A stretch of 64,000 bases of DNA, taken from the NCBI GenBank assembly GCA_020351875.1, contig CP070671.1, forward strand, positions 135,010 to 199,009, in the 5' to 3' direction. Below are positions 34,094 to 42,710 of the stretch, piece by piece (the stretch's first letter is position 1; the number at the start of each line of letters is the position of its first letter). The notes under the pieces are model-generated. The model made no database searches. It was given only the letters and a program-made list of their open reading frames with translations, and was not told where the DNA came from. A program made the translations under genes and the position numbers. Origin of the DNA: Chromatiales bacterium (GTDB lineage Bacteria > Pseudomonadota > Gammaproteobacteria > Steroidobacterales > GCA-2729495).

Positions 34094-35140
34094 ATGAATA
34101 CGATTCTTCGATTCCTGGTCGTCACAACGATACTGAGCCTGATCACGCCGAGCGGCGTGTTGGCCGGGGCGCATGGTGGCCAGGCGGCGTCCAAGATCGA
34201 CGAATTGCCCGTCAGGTCAGGCGACTGGTCGCCGGAGGAAGTCCGCAAGGGCCGCGAACAGCTCGTGCGGGCCTTCGATGCGGCGTGGATCCGCATTATC
34301 GCCAGTGGGCGTGACCAGGAAGTCATCGCGAAGAATCCGCCCAACCAACCCGGCGCGGCGGGCAGCTACATGGTGCGGCTGGTGGACTGTTTGCCGCTGC
34401 CTGACCTCGCGCCGTGGCCCGAAAAGCCGGTGGGCATGTTCAAGGACATCCTGGACACGGGCGTGATCCGGCAGCTGGTGCAAGGTGTGCCCGAGACGCC
34501 GGCGAATACGTCGTGGTACTTCTCGCCGATCAGCCAGGCTTACCAGGACATGGTGATCGAAGAGATCGAGAAGCAATACGGGGTAGAACTGGAGGTCGAG
34601 AGTGTGGTGCTGCCGCCGGGCCGGTTGCCCGCCACCTCAATTCTGATCGACGGCAAGATCGATTTCATTTCCCAGCTGAATGCGCTGGGTGGCAGGACGC
34701 AGGGCCTGCGGCGGCGCACGTCGCGGCGCTTCAGCTGCACGATGTCGGCATCGAGCCAGTTCATCCAAATCCCGGAAGACTCGCCACTGGTAGACGAGAT
34801 CAAGAACCTGAATGACCTGATCGCGCGGCCCAACGTCAAGGTCTGTGCCGGGCCGCTGGCGACGCAGACGGCCAAGGCCTACCTGCCCCAGCACACGGTG
34901 AAGACCAAGTACATCAACGACCTGACCATGTGTGATAAAGCGGTCAAGAAAGGGGAGCTGGACGTGATTTTCGGCCCGTTACACGACCTCAGCGTCGCGG
35001 ACATCGACGGCTACAAGTCCGTACACACGCTGATCGTTGCCGGGACCCCGCTGTGGGTGGCGCTGGAAGGTATCGAATGCCTGGCGGAGGCCGGCGGCAA
35101 GAAGGGTGAACCGAATTGCTTCGAGACGGATGCACCGTAG
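34094..35140 (+). CDS. Periplasmic solute-binding protein, type 2 fold
   Basis: A 348-residue exported protein. The signal peptide (FLVVTTILSLITPSGVLAGA) should be cleaved near residue 25. The body resembles family-3 extracellular solute-binding proteins: a two-lobe domain with VLPPGRLPATSILIDGKID, an NLNDLIARPNVKVCAG segment and CDKAVKKGELDVIFGPLHD, typical of the hinge region. No permease or ATPase is nearby, so it may be an orphan binding protein or serve an enzyme. ATG 34094 with GGAG nine bases upstream. Four or more cysteines in the mature protein could form disulfides. Ligand unknown. Confidence 0.65.
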   Translation: MNTILRFLVVTTILSLITPSGVLAGAHGGQAASKIDELPVRSGDWSPEEVRKGREQLVRAFDAAWIRIIASGRDQEVIAKNPPNQPGAAGSYMVRLVDCLPLPDLAPWPEKPVGMFKDILDTGVIRQLVQGVPETPANTSWYFSPISQAYQDMVIEEIEKQYGVELEVESVVLPPGRLPATSILIDGKIDFISQLNALGGRTQGLRRRTSRRFSCTMSASSQFIQIPEDSPLVDEIKNLNDLIARPNVKVCAGPLATQTAKAYLPQHTVKTKYINDLTMCDKAVKKGELDVIFGPLHDLSVADIDGYKSVHTLIVAGTPLWVALEGIECLAEAGGKKGEPNCFETDAP

Positions 35141-35173
35141 CGGCGGCGCAGTTCAACTGACGAGGAGCCTGAC

Positions 35174-36028
35174 ATGATCCTGGTGACTGGCGCATCCGGC
35201 AAGACGGGGACCGAGGTCGCCCGGCGACTGTCTGCAGCCGGGACGCCGTTTCGGGTGCTGGTGCGCAGTGCAGAGAAGGGCGCGCCCCTCGCCGCAATGG
35301 GTGCGGAGGTTGCGCTCGGCGACCTGGCCGACGAAGCCTCCGCGCGACAGGCTCTCGATGGCATCAGCAAGGCCGTGCTGATCATGCCCAATGGCGAACA
35401 GCAGCAGGCGATGGAGACGAGGTTCACGGACTTGTCGGTCGAGGCAGGGGTCAGGCAACTGGTCTACCTGTCGTCCATCGAGTCGGTGCCGGAGAACAAG
35501 AACCCGATTACGCAGATGCACGTAGCCGTGCAGAACCACATTCGCCAGTCCGGCATTGGCTGGACCATGATCCGCCCGAGTTTCTTCATGCAGATGTTCA
35601 TGAGCTCCGCGCCGGCGATTCGCGAGCGGGGAGAGTTGGTCATGCCGACGGGGCAGGGCACCGTGGCGACCACGGATCTGCGCGATGTGGCCGAAGTGAT
35701 CGAGCTGGTGCTGACGGCAGACGGTCACACCGGCAAGAGCTACGACCTGACCGGCCCCGAGTTGCTGACCCTGGCCGACTGCGCAGCGCGCTTCACGAAG
35801 GTGCTGGGCCGCGAAGTGCGACACGTCGATCCGCCGCTGGAAGCCTTCGCCGAGCGGCTGCGCGCGGTCGGTCTGCCGGAGTGGCGCGTCAACGCGGTAT
35901 GCAAGGAGTTCGAGGCGATACAGCGCGGCATCATCGACCACACCACGCCCACGGTGGCCGAGCTGCTCGGCCGCCCGCCGCGTTCACTGGAAGACTTCAT
36001 CACCGATCACATCGACCTGTTTCGTTGA
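35174..36028 (+). CDS. NmrA-like NAD(P)-binding oxidoreductase
   Basis: A 284-residue atypical SDR. ILVTGASGKTGTEVARRL at the N-terminus is the NAD(P)-binding loop and LVYLSSIES lies at the active-site position, but the YxxxK pair is absent, as in NmrA and quinone reductase QOR2-type proteins. Such proteins sense NADP or reduce quinones. The start ATG 35174 has GAGGAG upstream. It follows the solute-binding protein by 33 bases and may be co-transcribed. Function beyond dinucleotide binding is not assignable. Confidence 0.8.
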   Translation: MILVTGASGKTGTEVARRLSAAGTPFRVLVRSAEKGAPLAAMGAEVALGDLADEASARQALDGISKAVLIMPNGEQQQAMETRFTDLSVEAGVRQLVYLSSIESVPENKNPITQMHVAVQNHIRQSGIGWTMIRPSFFMQMFMSSAPAIRERGELVMPTGQGTVATTDLRDVAEVIELVLTADGHTGKSYDLTGPELLTLADCAARFTKVLGREVRHVDPPLEAFAERLRAVGLPEWRVNAVCKEFEAIQRGIIDHTTPTVAELLGRPPRSLEDFITDHIDLFR

Positions 36029-36066
36029 CAGCCCGATGTGAGTGATGTCGGAGGGCCGCTGCGCGT

Positions 36067-37425
36067 TCAGCTCATCTCGGCTTCGTTCAGCCTGACCGTG
36101 ATCAGCAGGCCACCGCCGGGCCGGGCCGTGGCGGTAACCTCGCCGTCGTGGGCCTCGAAAACCCGCTTTGCGATCGCGAGTCCCAGCCCGCTGCCGGTCG
36201 ACTGGTCGGCCGTCTCCGGTGCGCGGAAGAACGGTTCGAAAATGCGCTCCAGGTACTCTGCAGCGACGCCCGGCCCCTGGTCGCCAATCGCCACCTCGAA
36301 ACCACCGGCCGCGCGCCGCGCATTGATCTCCACGCTGCTGTTCGGGGGTGCATGGCGAATGGCGTTGCGCAAGATATTCTCGAAGCCGCTGCGCAGGAGC
36401 TCCGGGTCGCCGACCAGCGTCATTTGCCGTTCTGTCTTGAGGTCCAACCGGCACCCCTTTGCCGCCGCCTCGACTTCTTCGGTATTGACCAGCTCCGTCA
36501 GCATCTTGCCGAGCCTGACCAGGCGCGGTGCGGTCGTACCCACGGAGTCCAGGCTGGAAAACCGCAGCATCGCGCCAATGGTGTGATTCATGCGGCTGAT
36601 TTCCGCGTCGATTTGCGAGCGTTCCTCGGCGGTCAACGACTGCCGGTGACTGGCCAGCGCCAGCGCGGCCTGGAGGCGGGCGAGGGGCGAGCGCAGTTCG
36701 TGGGACATCTCCTGCATTAATTGCTCGCGGCCGGACAGCAGCTGCTCCAGGCGGTCGGCCATCGCATTGAAGTCTGCCGCCAGGCTGCCGAGTTCGTCCG
36801 TGCGTGCGGCAATGATTGCCGGTACGCGGGCATGGACGTGGCCGGACGCCAGTTCGCGCACCGCTAGCTGGAGCTCGCGAATCGGTCGGCCGATCGCCCG
36901 GGCGATGACCAGCGCGACCACACCGGCCACCAGCAACGCGACCACGATCAGGCCCAGTCGCGTCGCCGCGCTGCCCCACAGCGTGATGCTCTTCGGCAGC
37001 ACCAGGAAGCTGAGCGCCTCACCATCGGGCGCAACGATGCGCGGCGTCAGCCGCAGCTCCAGGTAGTTGTCATCCGGATCGTCCAGCGGGTCGGGGACGA
37101 CGGATTCCTGGACGAACGCGGCGAACTCCTTCGGCAGGGGCCGGTCGAGCAGATCCTTGCCGCCCGAGTCGAGTATGTAGATGGAAATATCGGGTTCGGT
37201 CGCGACGTGATCTTCCAGCCACCGGACCAGGGCCGGTCGGCCACCGTCGGCCAGCGCATCGGCTGCCTCACGTGCCAGCGGGCTTTGTCGGGCCGCCACG
37301 TAGCCGCGCAGCTCGTAGGACGCGATGACAAACACGCTGACTACTCCAATCAGCGTAAACGCGATCATCGCCGCACCGATGTACAGGACCATTCGCAGGT
37401 ACAGCCGCGAATAGGGAATCTGCAC
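36067..37425 (-). CDS. Sensor histidine kinase, CpxA/EnvZ type
   Basis: A 452-residue membrane sensor. Helices at about residues 11-35 and 155-178 enclose a periplasmic sensor domain, followed by HAMP (179-235), an H-box SHELRSPLARL with phospho-acceptor His242, and an ATPase domain with NILRNAIRHAPPNS, DQGPGV and GSGLGLAIAKRV. It phosphorylates the regulator encoded three bases upstream. The signal is unknown; CpxA relatives respond to envelope stress, which would fit a strain with unusual outer-membrane lipids, but that is speculation. Confidence 0.9.
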   Translation of the reverse strand: MQIPYSRLYLRMVLYIGAAMIAFTLIGVVSVFVIASYELRGYVAARQSPLAREAADALADGGRPALVRWLEDHVATEPDISIYILDSGGKDLLDRPLPKEFAAFVQESVVPDPLDDPDDNYLELRLTPRIVAPDGEALSFLVLPKSITLWGSAATRLGLIVVALLVAGVVALVIARAIGRPIRELQLAVRELASGHVHARVPAIIAARTDELGSLAADFNAMADRLEQLLSGREQLMQEMSHELRSPLARLQAALALASHRQSLTAEERSQIDAEISRMNHTIGAMLRFSSLDSVGTTAPRLVRLGKMLTELVNTEEVEAAAKGCRLDLKTERQMTLVGDPELLRSGFENILRNAIRHAPPNSSVEINARRAAGGFEVAIGDQGPGVAAEYLERIFEPFFRAPETADQSTGSGLGLAIAKRVFEAHDGEVTATARPGGGLLITVRLNEAEMS

Positions 37426-37428
37426 GGA

Positions 37429-38145
37429 TCAGTCGTCCTGGCCGAAAGTGTCGTCGATGACGTAACCGTGGCCGCGCAGGCCGCGAATGATTTCACGCGG
37501 TATACCAGTGGCGGCCAGCTTCTTGCGCAACTTGCTGATCAGCGTATCGATGCTGCGATCGTAGGCTTCCAGCGGCCGGTCGAGGGCCAGCTGGGTGAGT
37601 TGGCCGCGGGACATCACCTGGCCGGGGTGGCGCATCAGCTGTTCAAGCAGGCGCATCTCCCCAGCTGTGAGTTTTACCGGTTTGCCATGGGCCGACAGCG
37701 TTCGGCGGCTGCAGTCCATTTCGAGGGGTCCCAGTTGCAGCACCAGGGCTTCCGGTTCGGCCGGCGCCGGCTGCATCGAGCGCTTCAATACCGCCTGGAT
37801 CCGGGCGGTGAGTTCCAGTGGGTTGCAGGGTTTGGGCAGGTAGTCGTCGGCACCGCCCATCAGCCCGAGGATACGCTCGGACTCTTCACCGCGAGCGGTC
37901 AGCATGATGACCGGTAGCTGGTGCTTTTCGCGCAACTGCCGCAGTACGTCGAAGCCGTTGATGCCGGGCAGCATGACGTCGAGCACCATCAGGTCCGGCG
38001 GGTCCTGGTCGATACGGTCGAGCGCCGCCTGGCCATCCTGCAATACGTCGACCTGAAAGCCCTGCAGTTCGAGGAATTCCCGGAGCATGGCTCCCAGCTG
38101 GCGATCGTCGTCTACCAGCAGAATGCGGGGTTCCGCGTCAGTCAT
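37429..38145 (-). CDS. OmpR/CpxR-type response regulator
   Basis: A 238-residue response regulator. The receiver (1-125) has DDD at 12-14 and the phospho-acceptor Asp56 in LVLDVMLPG, with the KPCNPLEL lysine loop. The C-terminal winged helix (about 135-230) includes SIDTLISKLRKKL and RGHGYV, typical of OmpR/PhoB DNA binding. It is first in a two-gene operon with the kinase and divergent from the membrane protein at 38351, which could be a target. No clear repeated operator was found in the 205-base gap. Confidence 0.92.
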   Translation of the reverse strand: MTDAEPRILLVDDDRQLGAMLREFLELQGFQVDVLQDGQAALDRIDQDPPDLMVLDVMLPGINGFDVLRQLREKHQLPVIMLTARGEESERILGLMGGADDYLPKPCNPLELTARIQAVLKRSMQPAPAEPEALVLQLGPLEMDCSRRTLSAHGKPVKLTAGEMRLLEQLMRHPGQVMSRGQLTQLALDRPLEAYDRSIDTLISKLRKKLAATGIPREIIRGLRGHGYVIDDTFGQDD

Positions 38146-38350
38146 CGTTGCATTGGCTCCCGCGACCGGCGGATTGCCTGCTGTTTACCATGGGTTGACA
38201 CATTACCTGCAAGCCGCCGCCTAAAATAGTATTAACAGGAGGCGCCGTCGAGTCGGGCCCGTTGTGAAACGGGCGAAACCACGCCGTAGCCCACACTATG
38301 CTGCCAGCAGGCAGCCAGGAACAGAACCCCAGGACAGGGGGGAGCAGATC

Positions 38351-39274
38351 ATGAGTACGGAAGCCGCAAGCGCAGCGCCGCAGAACCGTTTCCTGCAACT
38401 TTTTTACCGGCCTCCCTTCGTGGGGTTAGTGGCCTTCCTGATCGTGTTCGTCGTGCAGGCCATCGGGCACACGGTCATGATCATGATGGAGAACGTGTTC
38501 GGCGAGGAATATGTTTATCAATGCGCGGCCGCTCTCGGTGCTGTCGGTGCCGTGATGCTCTGGTATGGCATGAAGCACTGCGGCGAAGTGGCGGCGACCT
38601 GGCTCGGTTTCTGGGCCGGCACCTTCCTGTGGACCGGCTGGGTGGAGTTCTCCTTCGTCTGGAACGCGAACTACCTGGGCGTGCCAGACCTGATGGACCA
38701 GTACGTCGCCGGGGAGATTGCTACCAAGGCCGAATACCTCGTGATGATGTCGTCCGTCGGCGTGCTGCTCGCCACGATGTGCTATTTCGTGCTGAACCCG
38801 GAAACGAAGTGCAACATGTTCGTGTGGCTGCAGCGCAACCTGAAGCTGCGCACCGGCCGGCCGAGCCGCGGTTACCAGCGCAATTTCGCCGCGATCACCT
38901 GCCTGGAAACGATCTATGTCATCTGGTTCTGTTACGTCGCGCTGCTGTTCATCTACGATGAATCCATTCTCGGCGACCGGCACCCGGTCACCTACGGACT
39001 GTTTTTCGCAAACACCGTGTGGGCCATTTACCTGATCCAGCGCCTGGTGCGCTTCTGGAAGGTGACGACCGCGATCCGCTACGGCATCCCGACGGCGATC
39101 ATCGCCTGGAACAGCGTCGAAATTGCCGGGCGCTGGAACCTGTTCACGTCATTCTGGGAGAAGCCGTCGGAGTTCGCGCTGGAGATGGGGCTGATCACAG
39201 GTGCCATCGTTGTAGCGGCTTTGCTGGTGATAAAGACGCCACAGCACAAGAAAGCCGAGCTGACGAGGCGGTAG
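38351..39274 (+). CDS. Polytopic membrane protein of unknown function
   Basis: A 307-residue inner-membrane protein with about eight hydrophobic helices (for example LVAFLIVFVVQAIGHTVMIM, YLVMMSSVGVLLATMCYFVL, GLITGAIVVAALLVI). The first loops hold histidines and tryptophans (MKHCGEVAATWLGFW, WVEFSF) that might bind a cofactor. I do not recognise the family. ATG 38351 is preceded by a GGGGGGAG run seven bases upstream. It lies between the two-component system and a KAS III gene on the same strand. The 171-base gap to the KAS III gene argues against tight coupling. Confidence 0.75.
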   Translation: MSTEAASAAPQNRFLQLFYRPPFVGLVAFLIVFVVQAIGHTVMIMMENVFGEEYVYQCAAALGAVGAVMLWYGMKHCGEVAATWLGFWAGTFLWTGWVEFSFVWNANYLGVPDLMDQYVAGEIATKAEYLVMMSSVGVLLATMCYFVLNPETKCNMFVWLQRNLKLRTGRPSRGYQRNFAAITCLETIYVIWFCYVALLFIYDESILGDRHPVTYGLFFANTVWAIYLIQRLVRFWKVTTAIRYGIPTAIIAWNSVEIAGRWNLFTSFWEKPSEFALEMGLITGAIVVAALLVIKTPQHKKAELTRR

Positions 39275-39445
39275 CCGGTATCCCATCGAGCGGTGTGCAG
39301 ATCGCCTGCGGGTCTGTTGGGACGCACAGGTTCAGGGGCGGGGCTTTCCCGCGTACGGTTCAGCCGGTGCCTTCGGCGTCCCAGTGGCGATCTAACGTGG
39401 GTGGATCCTGAGATGCTAAGCTGGTCCCGAACCGGGGACTGAGCT

Positions 39446-40537
39446 ATGCCTGCAATCATCACCGGCTGGGGTAACTGCGTGCCGCCAGCCGTTGCGACCA
39501 ACCATGACCTGGCCCAGATCATGGATACCAGTGACGAATGGATTGTCGAGCGCACCGGCATCAGTGAGCGCCACGTGTCCCACGTGGGCAGTGGCGAGCT
39601 CGGGGTCGTGGCAGCCCAGCGCGCGCTGGCGGCGGCCGGGCGCGAGCCGAATGATGTCGACGCGCTGATCTTCGCCAGCGTCAGTCCTGAATTGCTGGTG
39701 CCCAGTACCGCGTCCCTGGTGCAGAAGCGCATGGGCATCAAGGACGTGGCCGCGATGGACCTGAACGTGGGCTGCAGCGGGTTCGTCTATGGCCTGGCCG
39801 TGGCGAACGGCCTGATTACGTCGGGCGTGTGCCAGTGTGTGTTGCTGATCGCGTCCGAGCGCCTGACCTGGTACCTCGACTGGACCTTGCGCGACACCGC
39901 GGTGCTGTTCGGCGATGGCTCCGGCGCCGTGGTGATGGAGGCCGGTGGTGACGACGAAGGCGTGCTGTGGGCAGAAATGGGCAATGACGGTGCCGCAGCC
40001 GATGCGTTGATGGTGCCGAACTTCGGCACGTCCATGGATCGCATCAGGCACGACATGCTCGACATCACCGTGCAGTTCGACGGCCGGGAGATCTTTCGTC
40101 GGGCAGTCAAGGGCATGACCCAGTCGGGCCTGTCCGTGCTGTCGCACGCAGGTTATTCCATCGACGACGTGCAGCTGATGATTCCGCACCAGGCCAACCG
40201 GCGGATCATCGACGCTGCCGGCCACAAGCTGGGCATCGACCCGGAACGCGTCTACGTGAACGTCGACCGTTTCGGCAATACGTCGGCTGCGTCGATTCCT
40301 ATCGCGCTGGCGGAGGCGATGGAACACAAGCGCATCAATGCGGGTGACCTCGTGCTGTTTACCGCGTTTGGCGCCGGCCTGAGCCGGGGCGCGGCGCTGC
40401 TGCGCTGGGGACCCCGCGCGGAGCCGCTAGGCGTCTCGGACGCCGAGTTGCCGCCCTGTGACGCAACCGGACTGGAGATCATTCGCCGCCACGCCGAACC
40501 GATGCAGGCCCGCGCCGCCGCGCGTGCCGCGAGCTGA
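39446..40537 (+). CDS. 3-oxoacyl-ACP synthase III family enzyme (KAS III)
   Basis: A 363-residue thiolase-fold condensing enzyme. The triad is visible: Cys in DLNVGCSGFVYGL (about residue 112), His in IPHQANRRIID (about 250) and Asn in RFGNTSAASIP (about 278). FabH starts fatty acid synthesis from acetyl-CoA and malonyl-ACP. This stand-alone copy has no fab neighbours and carries a roughly 35-residue alanine-rich C-terminal extension, so it may be a specialised paralogue (branched-chain or long-chain primer) and not the housekeeping FabH. It could supply acyl chains for lipids made elsewhere in the window. Confidence 0.85.
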   Translation: MPAIITGWGNCVPPAVATNHDLAQIMDTSDEWIVERTGISERHVSHVGSGELGVVAAQRALAAAGREPNDVDALIFASVSPELLVPSTASLVQKRMGIKDVAAMDLNVGCSGFVYGLAVANGLITSGVCQCVLLIASERLTWYLDWTLRDTAVLFGDGSGAVVMEAGGDDEGVLWAEMGNDGAAADALMVPNFGTSMDRIRHDMLDITVQFDGREIFRRAVKGMTQSGLSVLSHAGYSIDDVQLMIPHQANRRIIDAAGHKLGIDPERVYVNVDRFGNTSAASIPIALAEAMEHKRINAGDLVLFTAFGAGLSRGAALLRWGPRAEPLGVSDAELPPCDATGLEIIRRHAEPMQARAAARAAS

Positions 40538-40557
40538 TCACTGCCCAAGGCCCGGTG

Positions 40558-40602
40558 GGAGCGGCTTGCTGGAGCGGCTGGTAGGAGCGGCTTCAGCCGC
40601 GA
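40558..40602. repeat. REP-type element with two partial units
   Basis: The sequence GTAGGAGCGGCTTCAGCCGC at 40581-40600 is a perfect six-base-pair hairpin (GCGGCT/AGCCGC, two-base loop) with the GTAGGAG head typical of REP elements in Pseudomonas and Xanthomonas relatives. Two truncated GGAGCGGCT units precede it (40558-40566 and 40571-40579). It fills the gap between two convergent genes, the usual position, and may act as a bidirectional terminator or mRNA stabiliser. No RAYT transposase is in the window. Confidence 0.75.
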
Positions 40603-40609
40603 TTCCCGT

Positions 40610-41353
40610 CTAGTTCGCCGCGACGGACTCCGGTTTCGCCATCCGCATCGTAATCCAGCCGTCTTCCTGCCAGTCCGAGATCTCGGCCGTCAGGCCCATG
40701 CCTTCGGCCTGTTTCTGCATCATCGGCACGGTGTAGTTCTCGTGGATCCACTCTTCCGTCATGTCGTGCTGGCCAAGGCGCCGCGTCTGCTCCAGTACGT
40801 TCCAGTAGGGTGAGCGCCAGCGTATCTCCGCGCCTTCCCGTTCATAGTCGATGACCAGCTGGTAGAAACAGGCCGTGCGCTCCGTCAGTGCCAGCATGCC
40901 CAGCTCCATATCACCACTTTTGTCGATCAGCTTGCCCACCCGGCTGATCATCGGCATCTGCGTCATGACCTGGGCATTGATCCACTCTTCCATCAGGTCG
41001 TTGTCTTTCGCGAACTGCATGGCGGTGAGTGTCATCTTGATCAGCGCGTCGTTCTGTTCGTGCTGGTAGGGCTTGCGGTTGTTCAGCGCCTTGACCAGCG
41101 GCTCGATCGCCAGCCCCACTTCCAGTTCCCGACCGGTGAAATCGTGGCGTGGGTCGCCCGGGGCCGGGCTGGCTTCCCGGATCGCCGCGACCACCGCGGT
41201 ACCCAGGGCCTCTTCGTGGCCCTTGAAGCCACTGCGGTTGCCGAACTTGTCAGGCGTCAATCCGTCGGGACCGTAGTGCGCGCCGCCGAAAGCGGGTGCG
41301 GCCAGCGTGATGCAGGCCGCCATCGCGGCCAGGCTCAGCAAGACTCTGTTCAT
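40610..41353 (-). CDS. Exported protein of unknown function
   Basis: A 247-residue secreted or periplasmic protein. The signal peptide (RVLLSLAAMAACITLAAPAFG) ends near residue 23. The mature part is largely helical and rich in methionine and charged residues (MTQMPMISRVGKLIDK, MMQKQAEGMGL). No catalytic motif or lipobox is seen and I do not recognise a family. ATG 41353 places the start directly at the signal peptide. It is divergent from the GST gene (188-base gap) and convergent with the KAS III gene across the REP element. Confidence 0.7.
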   Translation of the reverse strand: MNRVLLSLAAMAACITLAAPAFGGAHYGPDGLTPDKFGNRSGFKGHEEALGTAVVAAIREASPAPGDPRHDFTGRELEVGLAIEPLVKALNNRKPYQHEQNDALIKMTLTAMQFAKDNDLMEEWINAQVMTQMPMISRVGKLIDKSGDMELGMLALTERTACFYQLVIDYEREGAEIRWRSPYWNVLEQTRRLGQHDMTEEWIHENYTVPMMQKQAEGMGLTAEISDWQEDGWITMRMAKPESVAAN

Positions 41354-41541
41354 TCTGGAGACTCCGGTGTGTGATTCCATTGCTGGGACAAAGGGGGCGC
41401 CGCGCTGGCGGGCCGCCGTGTTTGGGCGTTAGTTTCGCACCAAAACCACGGGCACGGATCAACGGTCGGGGCCATATCCGGCGGGCGGAGCGGTTCCACC
41501 GCCAGGCGGATAGCCAGGACCGGTCGTGCCGGGAGACCAGC

Positions 41542-42222
41542 ATGCAACTTTACGGTGCCCTCGCGTCACCCTACGTCACACGGGTGATTCTGTTTGCCAG
41601 GCTGAAAGGCATTGCACTGCAGCGCCCGCCCGTGCCAGGGGATAATCCGCGCAGCGCCGAATATCACGCCATCAATCCCATCGGCAAGGTCCCGGGGCTG
41701 GAACTGCAAGACGGGCGACTGATTCCGGAATCGGCCGTGATCTGCGAGTTCCTGGAAGAGGCGTACCCGGACCCCCCGGGGCTGCCCACCGCACCGCTTG
41801 ACCGGATGATCAGCCGGCTCGTTGCCCGCATCACCGACCTGTATATCTCACCCCGTTTCCAGCCCTTGCTGCCGCACCTGGACAAGACGCGTCGCGACCA
41901 GCTTGCGGTGGACGAAATCGGTGCCGGACTGGCGAAGGCCTTCGCAGCCCTCGATCACTTCATGGGACCGGGGCCGTTTTGCGTCGGCACCGTGCCGACA
42001 CTGGGAGACTGCGCCCTGGGTACCTACGTGCAGCTGCTGAAACACGTCGTGTTTCCGGCTTTCGACAGCATCGCCGACCCCACCGGCGGACAAGGCCGGC
42101 TGGTGGACTGGTGGCAAGCGATGCAGGGCCATGCCGTCTGCGGGCAAGTCCTGGACGAGTATGGGCAGGCCGTGGATGAGTTCATGGCCGCGAATCGCGA
42201 GACGCTGCACGAACACCGCTGA
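41542..42222 (+). CDS. Glutathione S-transferase family protein
   Basis: A 226-residue GST. The thioredoxin-like N-domain (LYGALASPYVTRVILFARLKG) ends with the PGLELQDGRLIPESAVICEFLEE block, whose E-S pair binds the glutathione gamma-glutamate; the C-domain is helical with TLGDCALGTYVQ, the N-capping D region. It would conjugate or reduce electrophiles. ATG 41542 has GGGAG ten bases upstream. No partner gene points to a substrate. Confidence 0.88.
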   Translation: MQLYGALASPYVTRVILFARLKGIALQRPPVPGDNPRSAEYHAINPIGKVPGLELQDGRLIPESAVICEFLEEAYPDPPGLPTAPLDRMISRLVARITDLYISPRFQPLLPHLDKTRRDQLAVDEIGAGLAKAFAALDHFMGPGPFCVGTVPTLGDCALGTYVQLLKHVVFPAFDSIADPTGGQGRLVDWWQAMQGHAVCGQVLDEYGQAVDEFMAANRETLHEHR

Positions 42223-42243
42223 GTCGCGCCTTTGTCGCCGGGG

Positions 42244-42678
42244 TCAAGCGGTGAGTGGCGGACGGCCGGTCGGAACCACGCCTTCGTGATGATGCACGCG
42301 CCGCCACTCGCCGTCGATGCGGCGCGCCACGGTGGTGATGCGCACCCGCCCGCGCAGCGCACCCGGTGGCTGGAACTCGTAGTCCAGGTAATAGCGCGCG
42401 ACGGCGAAATCGCCCCAGACGTCGATCAATGGCGGCTCGATGTTGATGCTGAGCGGTCCGCGCTGTTCCGAATCCGACATGTCCTTTTTCCGGAATTGTG
42501 CTCTTGCAGCGCTACCACCTTGTACGAGTTGCGGCTCGAAAAGGTCCCAGATCGTGCACTCGGGCGCATCGCACTGTTCCACGAGCGCGGGGTCGAACTG
42601 CTGGTACGAGGCGAAGATTCTCTTCACCAGGTCGGCCACGGCGGCTTTGTCGGCAGCCAGTTGAGGGTCGTCTTGCAT
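42244..42678 (-). CDS. SnoaL-like / NTF2-fold protein
   Basis: A 144-residue protein with the cone-shaped NTF2 fold pattern: a helical start (AAVADLVKRIFASYQQ), then strands (PECTIWDLFEPQLV, VWGDFAVARYYLDYEF, RGRVRITTVARRIDGEW) and the common RVHHHEGV ending. Such proteins are small hydrolases, isomerases or ligand binders. ATG 42678 fixes the start; longer frames in the same register are spurious. It lies 32 bases downstream of the NRAMP-like transporter on the same strand, so the pair probably forms an operon. Confidence 0.8.
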   Translation of the reverse strand: MQDDPQLAADKAAVADLVKRIFASYQQFDPALVEQCDAPECTIWDLFEPQLVQGGSAARAQFRKKDMSDSEQRGPLSINIEPPLIDVWGDFAVARYYLDYEFQPPGALRGRVRITTVARRIDGEWRRVHHHEGVVPTGRPPLTA

Positions 42679-42710
42679 CGTTGCTCCGGTTTTGTTGCAC
42701 GCGGCCGCGA

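Noticed and set aside
38195-38227. TTGACA at 38195-38200 with TAAAAT at 38222-38227
   Set aside because: The 21-base spacer is too long for a sigma-70 promoter, and no better -10 is found at 16-18 bases.
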